Source: JBDNDK01 sp046719185
GTDB taxonomy: Bacteria > Armatimonadota > UBA5829
Assembly (NCBI GenBank): GCA_046719185.1
Contig: JBDNDK010000018.1
Span: 1 to 25,251, forward strand
Reading direction: 5' to 3'
DNA length: 25,251 nucleotides
Shown here: positions 1-7,255 of the stretch, one piece after another
Layout: each line of letters begins with the position of its first letter
How positions within the stretch are numbered: the first letter of the stretch is position 1
The notes under the pieces: generated by a model
What the model saw: only the letters and a program-made list of their open reading frames with translations
What the model was told of the DNA's origin: nothing
The model's database searches: none
Program-made: the position numbers and the translations under genes

Positions 1-1067
1 CCGATCTGCACTTCCACACAGCAATTATAAGGCAAGTTAGAAATATAGCCTTTGTTCAATATATTGCCATAGTGTTTGAATATATTTCCTGTTATTTTTG
101 CATTCATAATATCAGCAGCATATTCAACTGATTTATTACCTTCATCATAAGGAACTGGTTTTGCTCCGCTTTCATAATCAGCCATTTCTTTGTTGTAGTT
201 ATCAAGTCCAGCTTTGCAGAAGTTAAGGTATGCTGCAGTGGCACCAGAGAAACCGTCACCACTGAATAAATCCATCAAATCTTTTCTTTTCCTAAAATAT
301 GGAAGATATTCAGAAAGATGACCGGGGCTTTCTGTCATAAAATATCCAACAGCTTTGAACATTTCAAATCTGTATTCCTCACCCTTAATTCCACCTTCAT
401 TTTCTATCTTTTCCCACATCATTGGGTATAGGTCTTTTCCATTGTGCAAAAATTCCAAAAACCAAGCCATATGGTTAATTCCTGCAACTGATATCTCACA
501 TTCATTTTTAGGCACTCCAAGCCAATCACAGAGCATAGATGTTGTATGCTGAATGCCGTGGCACAATCCAACTGACTGTATATGTGGATATTCCTTCTGC
601 ATTGCCCAAGAGCAAATTGCCATTGGGTTTGCATAGTTCATAAATATAACATCAGGACATACTTCTTCCATATCTTTCAATATATCTAAAAGAGCAGGAA
701 CATGCCTTAAACCTCTAAATATGCCTCCGGGATTTACTGTATCTCCCACACATTGATCAACACCATATTTGAGTGGTATATCAATATCTAATTGATAGGG
801 TTCAAGTCCACCAACCTGAATCATAGAGATTGCAAAATCAGCATCTTTGAGTGCTTCTTTTCTATCTAAAGTGGCAGTGAATGTGCATTTTAGTTTATTC
901 TGCTCTTTCATTTTCTGCATTACATTGAATGTTGTTTTCAGTCTTTTCTCATTAACATCAAATAATGCAAAATGAGCATCTTTCATACTGTCAAAACATA
1001 AGATATCCTGAATTAGCATTCTACAAAATCCAGCACTTCCAGCACCAATCATTGTTATTTTAGTCAT
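1..1067 (-). CDS. GH4 family NAD+/metal-dependent glycosidase (alpha-glucosidase/alpha-glucuronidase type), 3' part outside window
   Basis: Reading leftward from ATG at 1067 gives 355 codons with no stop before the window edge; family members are usually about 430-480 residues, so the C-terminus is missing. A Rossmann NAD-binding motif GAGSAGF lies at residues 8-14. GH4 landmarks follow: NYANPMA (about 144-150), the metal-binding Cys-His in CHGI (169-172), GINHMAW (196-202) and NLPYNCCVEV near the edge. GH4 enzymes cleave glycosides by transient oxidation at C3 using NAD+ and a divalent metal, in the cytoplasm. The CHG form of the active-site motif differs from CN-type 6-phospho-glycosidases and CHSV alpha-galactosidases, and from memory fits alpha-glucosidases or alpha-glucuronidases; exact substrate is not determined. 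AGGAA (minus strand, 1079-1075) is a good Shine-Dalgarno site seven bases before the start. The TRAP operon downstream on the other strand may import its substrate. Confidence 0.9.
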   Translation of the reverse strand, partial: MTKITMIGAGSAGFCRMLIQDILCFDSMKDAHFALFDVNEKRLKTTFNVMQKMKEQNKLKCTFTATLDRKEALKDADFAISMIQVGGLEPYQLDIDIPLKYGVDQCVGDTVNPGGIFRGLRHVPALLDILKDMEEVCPDVIFMNYANPMAICSWAMQKEYPHIQSVGLCHGIQHTTSMLCDWLGVPKNECEISVAGINHMAWFLEFLHNGKDLYPMMWEKIENEGGIKGEEYRFEMFKAVGYFMTESPGHLSEYLPYFRKRKDLMDLFSGDGFSGATAAYLNFCKAGLDNYNKEMADYESGAKPVPYDEGNKSVEYAADIMNAKITGNIFKHYGNILNKGYISNLPYNCCVEVQI

Positions 1068-1114
1068 TTTTATATTCCTATTAGAGTAAGATTTTATTAT
1101 TGTAATAGCATTAT

Positions 1115-1160
1115 GTTGTATATATAATACCAATTGTACAATTGTAATTATTGCATTCAA
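1115..1160 (-). promoter_or_regulatory. Candidate promoter and operator of the GH4 gene
   Basis: The perfect 14-bp palindrome CAATTGTACAATTG sits at 1131-1144. On the minus strand a TTACAA (-35-like) and a TATATA (-10-like) hexamer can be placed 17 bases apart with the palindrome in the spacer, which is where a repressor dimer would block transcription. The palindrome is seen directly; promoter and operator roles are inferred. AT-rich DNA makes chance palindromes more likely, so confidence is modest. Confidence 0.35.
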
Positions 1161-1188
1161 TATGTGTCAAACATTTTTGAGGTGAGAT

Positions 1189-1552
1189 GTGAAAAAAAGA
1201 AGAGTTATATTTTTATCTTGAGGACCTGAATAATAGAATTGACACTGATGTTGAAAATGAATTAATTTACAAATGGATTGATTTCACAGAAGATAGATTT
1301 GAAGGACAAATATTCTCTCCAAAAAGATCCAAAGCAACTCCATCAAAAATTGAATGGCTTTATATAGAATTATATAGTCAATTGATAATATATATTCAAT
1401 AGCTATGGCTCAGCCTGAATATAATTTTATGGAAAAGATGTATCCAAATTACAACTGATAAAAACATAAAGCTTGTTTCATTAAATAGATGGGCTGCAGA
1501 AGAAGCCTTAGCAAAAGGAAGAGATCTAAAAGGTAAAGTTCACTGCTTTTAA
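1189..1552 (+). pseudogene. Decayed gene remnant of unknown family
   Basis: GAGGTGAG followed by GTG at 1189 looks like a ribosome binding site and start, but the frame is lost in a run of seven A (1192-1198). Removing one A opens a frame encoding KKEELYFYLEDLNNRI and onward to TAG at 1400-1402. A second fragment (AMAQPEYNFMEKMYPNYN) lies in another frame from about 1396 and ends at TGA 1456-1458. A third (KLVSLNRWAAEEALAKGRDL) runs from about 1469 to TAA 1550-1552 in the first frame. The coding-like composition of all three pieces and the start signals argue for a broken gene rather than random sequence. I do not recognise the family. It sits between a GH4 gene and a TRAP operon, so it may have belonged to the same catabolic locus. 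Confidence 0.45.
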
Positions 1553-1554
1553 TA

Positions 1555-1583
1555 TTGAAAGAATTGAAAAAAAGTGATATATT
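1555..1583 (+). promoter_or_regulatory. Candidate sigma70-type promoter of the TRAP operon
   Basis: TTGAAA (1555-1560) and TATATT (1578-1583) are separated by 17 bases, each one mismatch from consensus. Transcription would start near 1590 and leave a leader of about 90 bases before the GTG at 1682. AT-rich sequence makes chance matches possible. Confidence 0.4.
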
Positions 1584-1681
1584 GAAAGTACCTCATATAA
1601 AATACTACAGTTTTGTGGATATTTTATAATTTCACCACTCATATAAATTTTATGAATGGTATAAGTGTAAGAGAGTAAATT

Positions 1682-2698
1682 GTGAAATATGTAAGATTAA
1701 CAAAATGTTCAATAATTATGCTTTTATTTGTCGCATTGTTGTTCTCAACCACCGGATGCGGATCAAAAAAAGAAAGCCCTGTTGTTGTGAAGGTTGCACT
1801 CCCATTACCTCCAACTCATCCATCATATCACGCTCTTGAATTCTTCAAAGAAAGACTTGAAAAAGAATCTAATGGCAGATTTGATGTGAGAATTTTTCCA
1901 AGCAGTCAATTAGGCGGAACTACTGAAAATATTGAAGGTATCAGAGCTGGCAATATTGAAGTCGGTCTCATTTCTGCTGCACCCTTAGCCCAGTATATTC
2001 CTGAAATGACGATTTTCAGTATGCCATTTATATTCAGAAGTAGTGAACATATGTTTGCTGCTATTAATAGCTCAGCTGGTAAAAAGATTTATGACAAGTT
2101 GGAAGCACTGAATATGAAAGGTGTTGGATTTTTTGATTCAGGATCAAGAGATATTATGACCAAAAAAGGACCTATAAACAAACCTGAAGATTTAGCTGGA
2201 ATGAAAATAAGAATAATGCTTTCTAAAGTTAATCAAGATGCCATCACATCATTAGGTGCTTCTGCAATTGCTATGGATATGGGTGAGGTTTATAGTGCAC
2301 TTCAAACAGGTGTGATTGATGGTTGGGAAAATAATCCTCCAACTGCTATTTCATACAGAATGTATGAGACAGGCTGTATTTATTATGCATGGACTAGGCA
2401 CCTTTCAATTCCTGATATATTTGTGTTAAATAAAACTTTTTATGATAATCTTGATGATGATATGAGAGAGATTCTGGACAGAGTGATAGATGAAACTCAG
2501 AAAAAACAGCATCAGCTTTGGACTGAAAGTGTGCATACTGCAATTGATGAACTTACTGCAGCTGGTATGAAGTTTAATGAAGTTGATAATAAGCTTTTTA
2601 AAGATAAAGTTGAATGGATGTATGAAAAGTATTATAACAAATACGGCAAAGAGTTTGAGACCTTGTGTGAGGAGATAATAGCAATAGATGTTAATTAA
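1682..2698 (+). CDS. dctP: TRAP transporter substrate-binding lipoprotein (DctP family)
   Basis: This 338-residue protein is the extracytoplasmic binding component of a tripartite ATP-independent periplasmic (TRAP) transporter, which uses ion gradients to import organic acids. Residues 1-25 form a lipoprotein signal with lipobox TTGC, so Cys26 would be lipidated and the protein tethered to the membrane. The DctP fold is shown by RFDVRIFPSSQLGG (about 66-79), LAGMKIRIM (171-179), GEVYSALQTGVIDGWENN and the Pro-rich segment after it. Arg177 in KIR matches the conserved arginine that salt-bridges the ligand carboxylate in DctP-type proteins, so the ligand is expected to be a carboxylate such as a uronate, sugar acid or dicarboxylate. 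The start is GTG, with AAGAGAG a few bases upstream. The gene ends 11 bases inside the small permease gene, showing translational coupling. The adjacent GH4 glycosidase hints at a sugar acid, but this is inference. Confidence 0.93.
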   Translation: MKYVRLTKCSIIMLLFVALLFSTTGCGSKKESPVVVKVALPLPPTHPSYHALEFFKERLEKESNGRFDVRIFPSSQLGGTTENIEGIRAGNIEVGLISAAPLAQYIPEMTIFSMPFIFRSSEHMFAAINSSAGKKIYDKLEALNMKGVGFFDSGSRDIMTKKGPINKPEDLAGMKIRIMLSKVNQDAITSLGASAIAMDMGEVYSALQTGVIDGWENNPPTAISYRMYETGCIYYAWTRHLSIPDIFVLNKTFYDNLDDDMREILDRVIDETQKKQHQLWTESVHTAIDELTAAGMKFNEVDNKLFKDKVEWMYEKYYNKYGKEFETLCEEIIAIDVN

Positions 2699-3173
2699 GA
2701 TTTGGAATAATCTAGAAGAGATTTTGGGAAGTATATTGCTGAGTGTAATTTGTATTACAGTTACAATACAGCTTGCAAGCAGATATCTGCTAAAAAACCC
2801 TTTTGCGTGGACAGAAGAATTATCCACTATAACTTTCACTTGGCTTGTGATGATTGGATCTTCTTTGGCACTTAAAAAGAGAGAACATTTTGCTGTTGAA
2901 GTGGTGATTGATAAACTACCTCCAATTATTGCAGCTTATGCAAGAGCTTTTGCTACTAGTTTGGTGATAATATTTTCTATTATTGTTTTATGGTTTGGAA
3001 TGAGATTTGCAATTGCTGGCACCTATTCTATAACTGCCACTCTTGAGCTTCCAAGTGCTGTTCCATATTCTGCAATTGCATTTGGCGGGTTATTGATGTT
3101 GGCTAGGTCTATTGAAATGTTTATATCAGACATTAAAACTGCAAAGGCAATAAAAATGGAGGTAGGTAAATAA
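2688..3173 (+). CDS. dctQ: TRAP transporter small permease (DctQ family)
   Basis: A 161-residue membrane protein with about four hydrophobic segments (roughly residues 10-30, 46-64, 87-110 and 128-147), the usual DctQ topology and length. The stretch ASRYLLKNPFAWTEEL is the typical DctQ signature between the first and second segments, and KKREHFAVEVV follows the second. DctQ subunits bind the large permease and are needed for transport. The ATG at 2688 lies inside the end of the binding-protein gene and its stop overlaps the large permease start by one base (TAATG), so all three parts are translated as one unit. Confidence 0.92.
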   Translation: MLIKIWNNLEEILGSILLSVICITVTIQLASRYLLKNPFAWTEELSTITFTWLVMIGSSLALKKREHFAVEVVIDKLPPIIAAYARAFATSLVIIFSIIVLWFGMRFAIAGTYSITATLELPSAVPYSAIAFGGLLMLARSIEMFISDIKTAKAIKMEVGK

Positions 3174-4453
3174 TGATAGCTGTCCTCTTCCTTTTTGTTG
3201 TTTTATTCTTGATTTTAGGTGTTCCGATTTCAGTTACTATGGTTTTAGCTTGTGTAGCTGCCATTTTAGGATTTACAGGCTATTCTTTAGAGGTTATTGT
3301 TCACAAACTGTATTTCCAAACAAACACTTTCCCATTGCTTGCAATTCCACTCTTTGTGATGGCTGGAAATGTGATGAGTAGGGGAGGAATGTCTGAAAGA
3401 CTTATAAACCTTGCAAGATCAATGGTTGGAAATGTTAGAGGCGGTATTGCAATGGTGAGTGTTGTGGCTTGTATGCTGTTTGCTAGTGTGTCTGGCTCAA
3501 CAGCTGCTACCACTGCAGCTATTGGTATGGTGCTTATTCCTGCTATGGTAAGAAGTGGTTTTTCAACTGCATCTGCTGCAAGTTTGCAATCCACTGCTGG
3601 TTCAATTGGTATTATTATTCCTCCAAGTATACCAATGATTTTGATGGGTGTTATAGGCGGACTATCAATAGGCAAGCTTTTTCTTGGTGGGATAATCCCC
3701 GGAATTTTAATTGGTTTAAGTTTAATGCTTACTGCTCATTTAATAGCAAGAGTTCAAAAACACCAACCATCTGGTGAAACTTTTAAACTGAAAGAATTTA
3801 TTTTAGTCTTAAAAGATTCTCTGCTTTCGCTTTTGACAGTTGTATTTGTTGTGGGTGCCATTATGAAAGGTATTGTTACTCCCACAGAAGCTGCTATTAT
3901 TGCTGTTTTATGGTCAATATTTGTTTGTTTGTTCATATATAGAGAAATCACAATAAAAGATTTTGCACCAGTATTGGTTGACACTGTGAAAATTACAGGG
4001 ATTGTAGTTTTATGTATTGGTGCCACTGCTCCTTTTGCATGGTTATTAACTGTTGAGCAATTTCAGGTTGTTGTCTCTGAAACAATGCTTGCAATAACTT
4101 CTAATCCAATATTTTTAAAGCTTCTAATGCTTGCTATTATGATTGCACTAGGAACATTTTTGGACTTAACACCTGCAATGATAATTTTAATTCCTATTCT
4201 TTTCCCTATTGCAAAGCATATTGGAATGGACTTAAATCATTTTGGAGTTGTGATGGTAGCTGCTCTTGCTGTTGGACAATCCACACCACCTGTAGGGATT
4301 GCACTTTTTGTTGCATGCAGTATCAGCAAAATAAAAATTGGTGATGTTGTGATTCCAATGATTCCATTCCTTATTGCTATGTTGTTGTCAATTATATTGA
4401 TATTATTTGTTCCTGAGCTTGTGGTTTGGATTCCAAATACATTCATGAAGTAG
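3173..4453 (+). CDS. dctM: TRAP transporter large permease (DctM family)
   Basis: This 426-residue, strongly hydrophobic protein with about twelve membrane segments is the transport channel of the TRAP system and belongs to the ion-transporter superfamily. Family landmarks are present: GVPISVTM near the N-terminus, FPLLAIPLFVMAGNVMSRGGMSERLI (start of that block near residue 54), the FASVSGSTAATTAAIG segment, PPSIPMILMGV, TPTEAAIIAV, and a C-terminal GQSTPPVGIALFV. Length is normal for DctM. It is the last gene of the operon; I see no strong terminator in the bases right after it. Substrate specificity is set mainly by the binding protein upstream. Confidence 0.95.
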   Translation: MIAVLFLFVVLFLILGVPISVTMVLACVAAILGFTGYSLEVIVHKLYFQTNTFPLLAIPLFVMAGNVMSRGGMSERLINLARSMVGNVRGGIAMVSVVACMLFASVSGSTAATTAAIGMVLIPAMVRSGFSTASAASLQSTAGSIGIIIPPSIPMILMGVIGGLSIGKLFLGGIIPGILIGLSLMLTAHLIARVQKHQPSGETFKLKEFILVLKDSLLSLLTVVFVVGAIMKGIVTPTEAAIIAVLWSIFVCLFIYREITIKDFAPVLVDTVKITGIVVLCIGATAPFAWLLTVEQFQVVVSETMLAITSNPIFLKLLMLAIMIALGTFLDLTPAMIILIPILFPIAKHIGMDLNHFGVVMVAALAVGQSTPPVGIALFVACSISKIKIGDVVIPMIPFLIAMLLSIILILFVPELVVWIPNTFMK

Positions 4454-4579
4454 CTGATAACAAGATGTTGTAAAGCTTTAGATTGATTAGTAATATTATT
4501 TTATAATGTTCAAAATAATTTGCAAGTTGTCCTAGCTGTCTCAACAATTAATATTTTTATATAAAAAATAAAAAAACAT

Positions 4580-4609
4580 TTGCTTTTATTGTGCTGTTAA
4601 GGGTATAAT
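4580..4609 (+). promoter_or_regulatory. Promoter of the RRM protein gene
   Basis: TTGCTT (4580-4585) and a perfect TATAAT (4604-4609) are spaced 18 bases apart. The predicted start near 4616 gives a leader of about 150 bases before the ATG at 4765. Confidence 0.6.
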
Positions 4610-4615
4610 GTTTCT

Positions 4616-4764
4616 TGGAAGTGAGATGTATTATCTTATTTCTTAATATTATACGCATCGGCGGTATGTGAAATGGTTCGGACATCTGTTAAGTTTGAGG
4701 TTTGGCCATGAATCTTATGTCTGTTGCAATTTAGTTGGGTGTAACCCAGAAAGAAGGCTAAAAA
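4616..4764 (+). other. Long 5' leader of the RRM protein mRNA
   Basis: About 150 non-coding bases separate the promoter from the start codon, and they are less AT-rich than the flanking gaps. A compact hairpin TGGGT-GTA-ACCCA (4736-4740 paired with 4744-4748) ends three bases before the Shine-Dalgarno sequence AAGAAGG (4751-4757). Long structured leaders are known in cold-shock and autoregulated RNA-binding protein genes; that this one is regulatory is inference. I could not match it to a named riboswitch. Confidence 0.4.
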
Positions 4765-5079
4765 ATGGCTAACAAATCTCTTTATGTAGGTAATTTACCT
4801 TACAGTACAAGTGAAAGCGACCTAAGACCAGTATTTGAGGCTTATGGTCCGATTGCTGAGATCAGAATTATTGGCGACAAAGGCTTCGGCTTTGTTGAAA
4901 TCCCAGAGGAAAACATGGCTGCTGCAATTGAAGCTACAAATGGTAAAGACATGGGCGGTAGAACTATGACCGTTAATGAAGCTAGACCAAAAACAGAAAG
5001 AAGTGGCGGTAATCGTGGTGGTTTCGGTGGAAACCGTGGCGGAAGTCGCGACAATAGAGGTGGCGGTAGACGCTGGTAA
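4765..5079 (+). CDS. Small RRM-domain RNA-binding protein with Gly/Arg-rich tail
   Basis: The 104-residue product has one RNA recognition motif (about residues 4-75) followed by a Gly/Arg/Asn-rich tail. RNP2 is LYVGNL (6-11) and RNP1 is KGFGFVEI (39-46), with the aromatic residues that stack on RNA bases (Tyr7, Phe41, Phe43) in place. The tail (about 80-104) has repeated RGG-like units. Bacterial proteins of this form are common in cyanobacteria and several other phyla and are often cold-induced; a general single-stranded RNA-binding or chaperone role is likely. The gene is monocistronic, with its own promoter, long leader, strong Shine-Dalgarno site seven bases before ATG, and terminator. 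Confidence 0.95.
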   Translation: MANKSLYVGNLPYSTSESDLRPVFEAYGPIAEIRIIGDKGFGFVEIPEENMAAAIEATNGKDMGGRTMTVNEARPKTERSGGNRGGFGGNRGGSRDNRGGGRRW

Positions 5080-5101
5080 GCAATTCTAACTGCTAAATAT
5101 C

Positions 5102-5136
5102 AACCCCTATTCTTATATAGAGTAGGGGTTTTTGTT
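5102..5136 (+). terminator. Intrinsic terminator of the RRM gene
   Basis: AACCCCTATTC (5102-5112) pairs with GAGTAGGGGTT (5120-5130) with one G-U pair and a 7-base loop, followed by a run of T. It lies 22 bases after the RRM stop codon. Confidence 0.9.
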
Positions 5137-5477
5137 TATCGCTCAGAAAAACATCAAAATTTAAACAGGCTTTATGAAATGTTTAGATTATGCTGTCTAA
5201 TTGAATTATTTAAATATAATTTTATTAAAAACAGATGGCTAAAATTTATCTTCTAAAAAAAATTTATAGCAATCTAGCTTATTTGAGTTTTGAATATCAA
5301 TGAGGGCTATTTTATATTAGCTATAACCTTTACTTTTACTTTTTCAACTCCTGAATCCCCAGATCCGAAAGTGGTCAAAAAAGTATTACTTTTATATATT
5401 TTTAAGTAGATTTCGCATATTATAAATTTATAAGGTATCAAAATTAAATGATTTGGAGGATGTCTTAGAAATAAAGA
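5137..5477. other. Intergenic stretch with no recognisable gene
   Basis: AT-rich and non-coding in appearance. A 75-codon minus-strand frame crosses it but lacks a ribosome binding site and protein-like composition. I see no repeat, RNA gene or clear structural element here. Confidence 0.5.
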
Positions 5478-5522
5478 TTGAATTAAGGTAGGCTGATAAT
5501 ATAAACTTAAGTGGTATATAAT
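5478..5522 (+). promoter_or_regulatory. Candidate promoter(s) of the epimerase-nucleotidyltransferase-galactokinase operon
   Basis: Two placements are possible: TTGAAT (5478-5483) with TATAAA (5500-5505), spacer 16; or TATAAT (5517-5522) with a poor -35. Both lie 40-80 bases ahead of the operon start. Confidence 0.35.
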
Positions 5523-5559
5523 ACTTCTTAACAATATAAATCAACAAGAGGGTATAACT

Positions 5560-6504
5560 TTGTCTAAGTTTATGGTCACAGGTGGTGCAGGTTTTATAGG
5601 CAGCCATATAGTTGAGCTTTTAGTTGAAAAGAAACATGAAGTAGTAGTATATGATAATTTCTCATCAGGCAGAGAGAGCAATATAGCTCCATTTGCAGAT
5701 AAAATATCTATTGTTAATGGTGATATTAGAGACTTTGATAATTTGCTTTCTGCAATGGATGGAGTGGAATATGTGATACATCATGCAGCTGAGGTATCTG
5801 CTATAAAAAGTGTTGAAGAACCAGAGCTTGCAAATGATGTGAATGTAAATGGTACTCTATGTGTGCTAAGAGCTGCCAGAGATAAAAAAGCAAAAAGGCT
5901 TATAATAGCATCATCTAGTGCTATTTATGGAGACACTGGCAAAAATCCTCAGAGTGAACTTAATCTTCCTAATCCCCTTTCACCATATGGTGCAACTAAG
6001 ATATGTGGAGAGCATTATTGTAGTGTGTTCAATGAGATATACTGCCTTCAAACTGTTAGGCTCAGATATTTCAATGTATATGGACCAAGGCAAAACCCAA
6101 AATCACAATATGCAGCTGTGATACCAAAATTCATTGACTGCATATTAAATGGTGATGATATTCACATATATGGTGATGGTGAGCAGACTAGAGATTTTGT
6201 CTATGTAAAAGATGTTGCAAATGCAAATTATATTGCCTGCATTCATGATAATGCTGCTGGTGAGGTATTTAATATAGCAAGCGGAAGAAGTGTGAGTGTG
6301 AATGAGCTTGCAGCTATGCTTCTAAAAATCACTGGCAAGAATGTGAAAGTAATACATGACCCTCCAAAGCTTGGTGAAATAAAATACTCTGCCAGTGTAA
6401 CAACTAAAGCAAAAGAGATTTTAGACTATATTCCACAAGTAACCTTAGAACAAGGGCTTGCTGAAGTGGTTTCATATTTATCAGATATTAAGAATAAATC
6501 ATAG
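5560..6504 (+). CDS. galE: NAD-dependent nucleotide-sugar epimerase, UDP-glucose 4-epimerase type
   Basis: A 314-residue extended short-chain dehydrogenase. The NAD-binding motif TGGAGFIGSH spans residues 7-16. Catalytic residues are visible: Ser in ASSSAIYGD (117-125) and Tyr143/Lys147 in YGATK. FNVYGPRQ and DFVYVKDVA follow in the usual order. The segment YDNFSSGRESNI is typical of UDP-glucose/UDP-N-acetylglucosamine 4-epimerases, so interconversion of UDP-glucose and UDP-galactose (or the GlcNAc pair) in the cytoplasm is the best guess; related 4,6-dehydratases or C5 epimerases cannot be fully excluded. The start is taken as TTG at 5560 because AAGAGGG (5546-5552) is seven bases upstream; the ATG at 5572 would be 19 bases away. 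Galactokinase in the same operon supports a galactose role. Confidence 0.88.
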   Translation: MSKFMVTGGAGFIGSHIVELLVEKKHEVVVYDNFSSGRESNIAPFADKISIVNGDIRDFDNLLSAMDGVEYVIHHAAEVSAIKSVEEPELANDVNVNGTLCVLRAARDKKAKRLIIASSSAIYGDTGKNPQSELNLPNPLSPYGATKICGEHYCSVFNEIYCLQTVRLRYFNVYGPRQNPKSQYAAVIPKFIDCILNGDDIHIYGDGEQTRDFVYVKDVANANYIACIHDNAAGEVFNIASGRSVSVNELAAMLLKITGKNVKVIHDPPKLGEIKYSASVTTKAKEILDYIPQVTLEQGLAEVVSYLSDIKNKS

Positions 6505-6517
6505 GAAAGGTATATAA

Positions 6518-7249
6518 ATGAAAACAGTAATACTTGCAGCTGGAAAAGGCACAAGACTAGGTGACCTTACAAAAAACACTCCAAAACCAATGCTTATAAC
6601 TGCAGGAAAACCGGTTCTCGAGCATATTATTGGTCATATAAAAGAATCAGGAATCACAGAGTATGCTCTTGTAGTAAGATATCTAAAAGAAAAAATAGAA
6701 GAGCATTTCAAAGATGGCTCAGCTTTTGGTATTAAAGTGTCATATATACCTCAGCCTGAAGCTTATGGCACAGGTGCTGCTTTACTTGCAGCAAAAGATT
6801 TTATTGGTGATTCTTCAGTGATGATGACATTTGGAGATGTGATTACAAGTGCTGATGCTTATGCTGGTGTAATAAATGTTTTCAATAATAGTGATTGTGA
6901 TGGTGCAATTGGCTTAAATTGGGTTGATGATCCATACAAGGGTGCAGCTGTGTTAACTGATGAAGAAAAAGGAACTGTTGTTGATATTATTGAAAAACCA
7001 GAAAAGGGAGCAGTTGTATCCAATTGGATGAATGCTGGAATTTTTGCATTTAAGCCAATTATATTTAAGTATCTTGAGAATCTTAAGCTATCTGTAAGAG
7101 GTGAATATGAGCTTCCTGATGCAATAAATGCAATGATAAAAGATGGATTGTGTATTAAATACTATTATATGAAAGGTCCTTGGCAGGATGTTGGCACACC
7201 AGAGGACCTTCTAACAGCAGAAAAAATATTACTGTCTGAGTCAAACTAA
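6518..7249 (+). CDS. Sugar-1-phosphate nucleotidyltransferase (NTP_transferase family)
   Basis: The 243-residue protein carries the pyrophosphorylase signature AAGKGTRL (7-14) followed by TPKPM (21-25), which bind the NTP phosphates. YGTGAALLAA and TFGDVI (the metal-binding Asp region) come next, then EKPEKG and WMNAGIFAF. It should form an NDP-sugar and pyrophosphate from a sugar 1-phosphate and an NTP. The sequence resembles RmlA and mannose-1-phosphate guanylyltransferase types more than GalU, so neither base nor sugar can be read from sequence. It lies 13 bases after the epimerase and 6 bases before galactokinase; galactose 1-phosphate is therefore a plausible substrate. No left-handed beta-helix acyltransferase domain is attached, and the length fits a stand-alone catalytic domain. 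Confidence 0.88.
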   Translation: MKTVILAAGKGTRLGDLTKNTPKPMLITAGKPVLEHIIGHIKESGITEYALVVRYLKEKIEEHFKDGSAFGIKVSYIPQPEAYGTGAALLAAKDFIGDSSVMMTFGDVITSADAYAGVINVFNNSDCDGAIGLNWVDDPYKGAAVLTDEEKGTVVDIIEKPEKGAVVSNWMNAGIFAFKPIIFKYLENLKLSVRGEYELPDAINAMIKDGLCIKYYYMKGPWQDVGTPEDLLTAEKILLSESN

Positions 7250-7255
7250 AGAGAT

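Noticed and set aside
419..634. 71-aa minus-strand open frame inside the GH4 gene
   Set aside because: It is an out-of-frame shadow; the GH4 frame on the same strand carries all family motifs.
3301..3675. 124-aa minus-strand frame opposite dctM
   Set aside because: Antisense shadow of a hydrophobic gene; the Ile/Pro-rich product is typical of such artefacts.
5307..5534. 75-aa minus-strand open frame in the gap before the epimerase operon
   Set aside because: No ribosome site, protein-unlike composition, and it overlaps the likely promoter of the operon.
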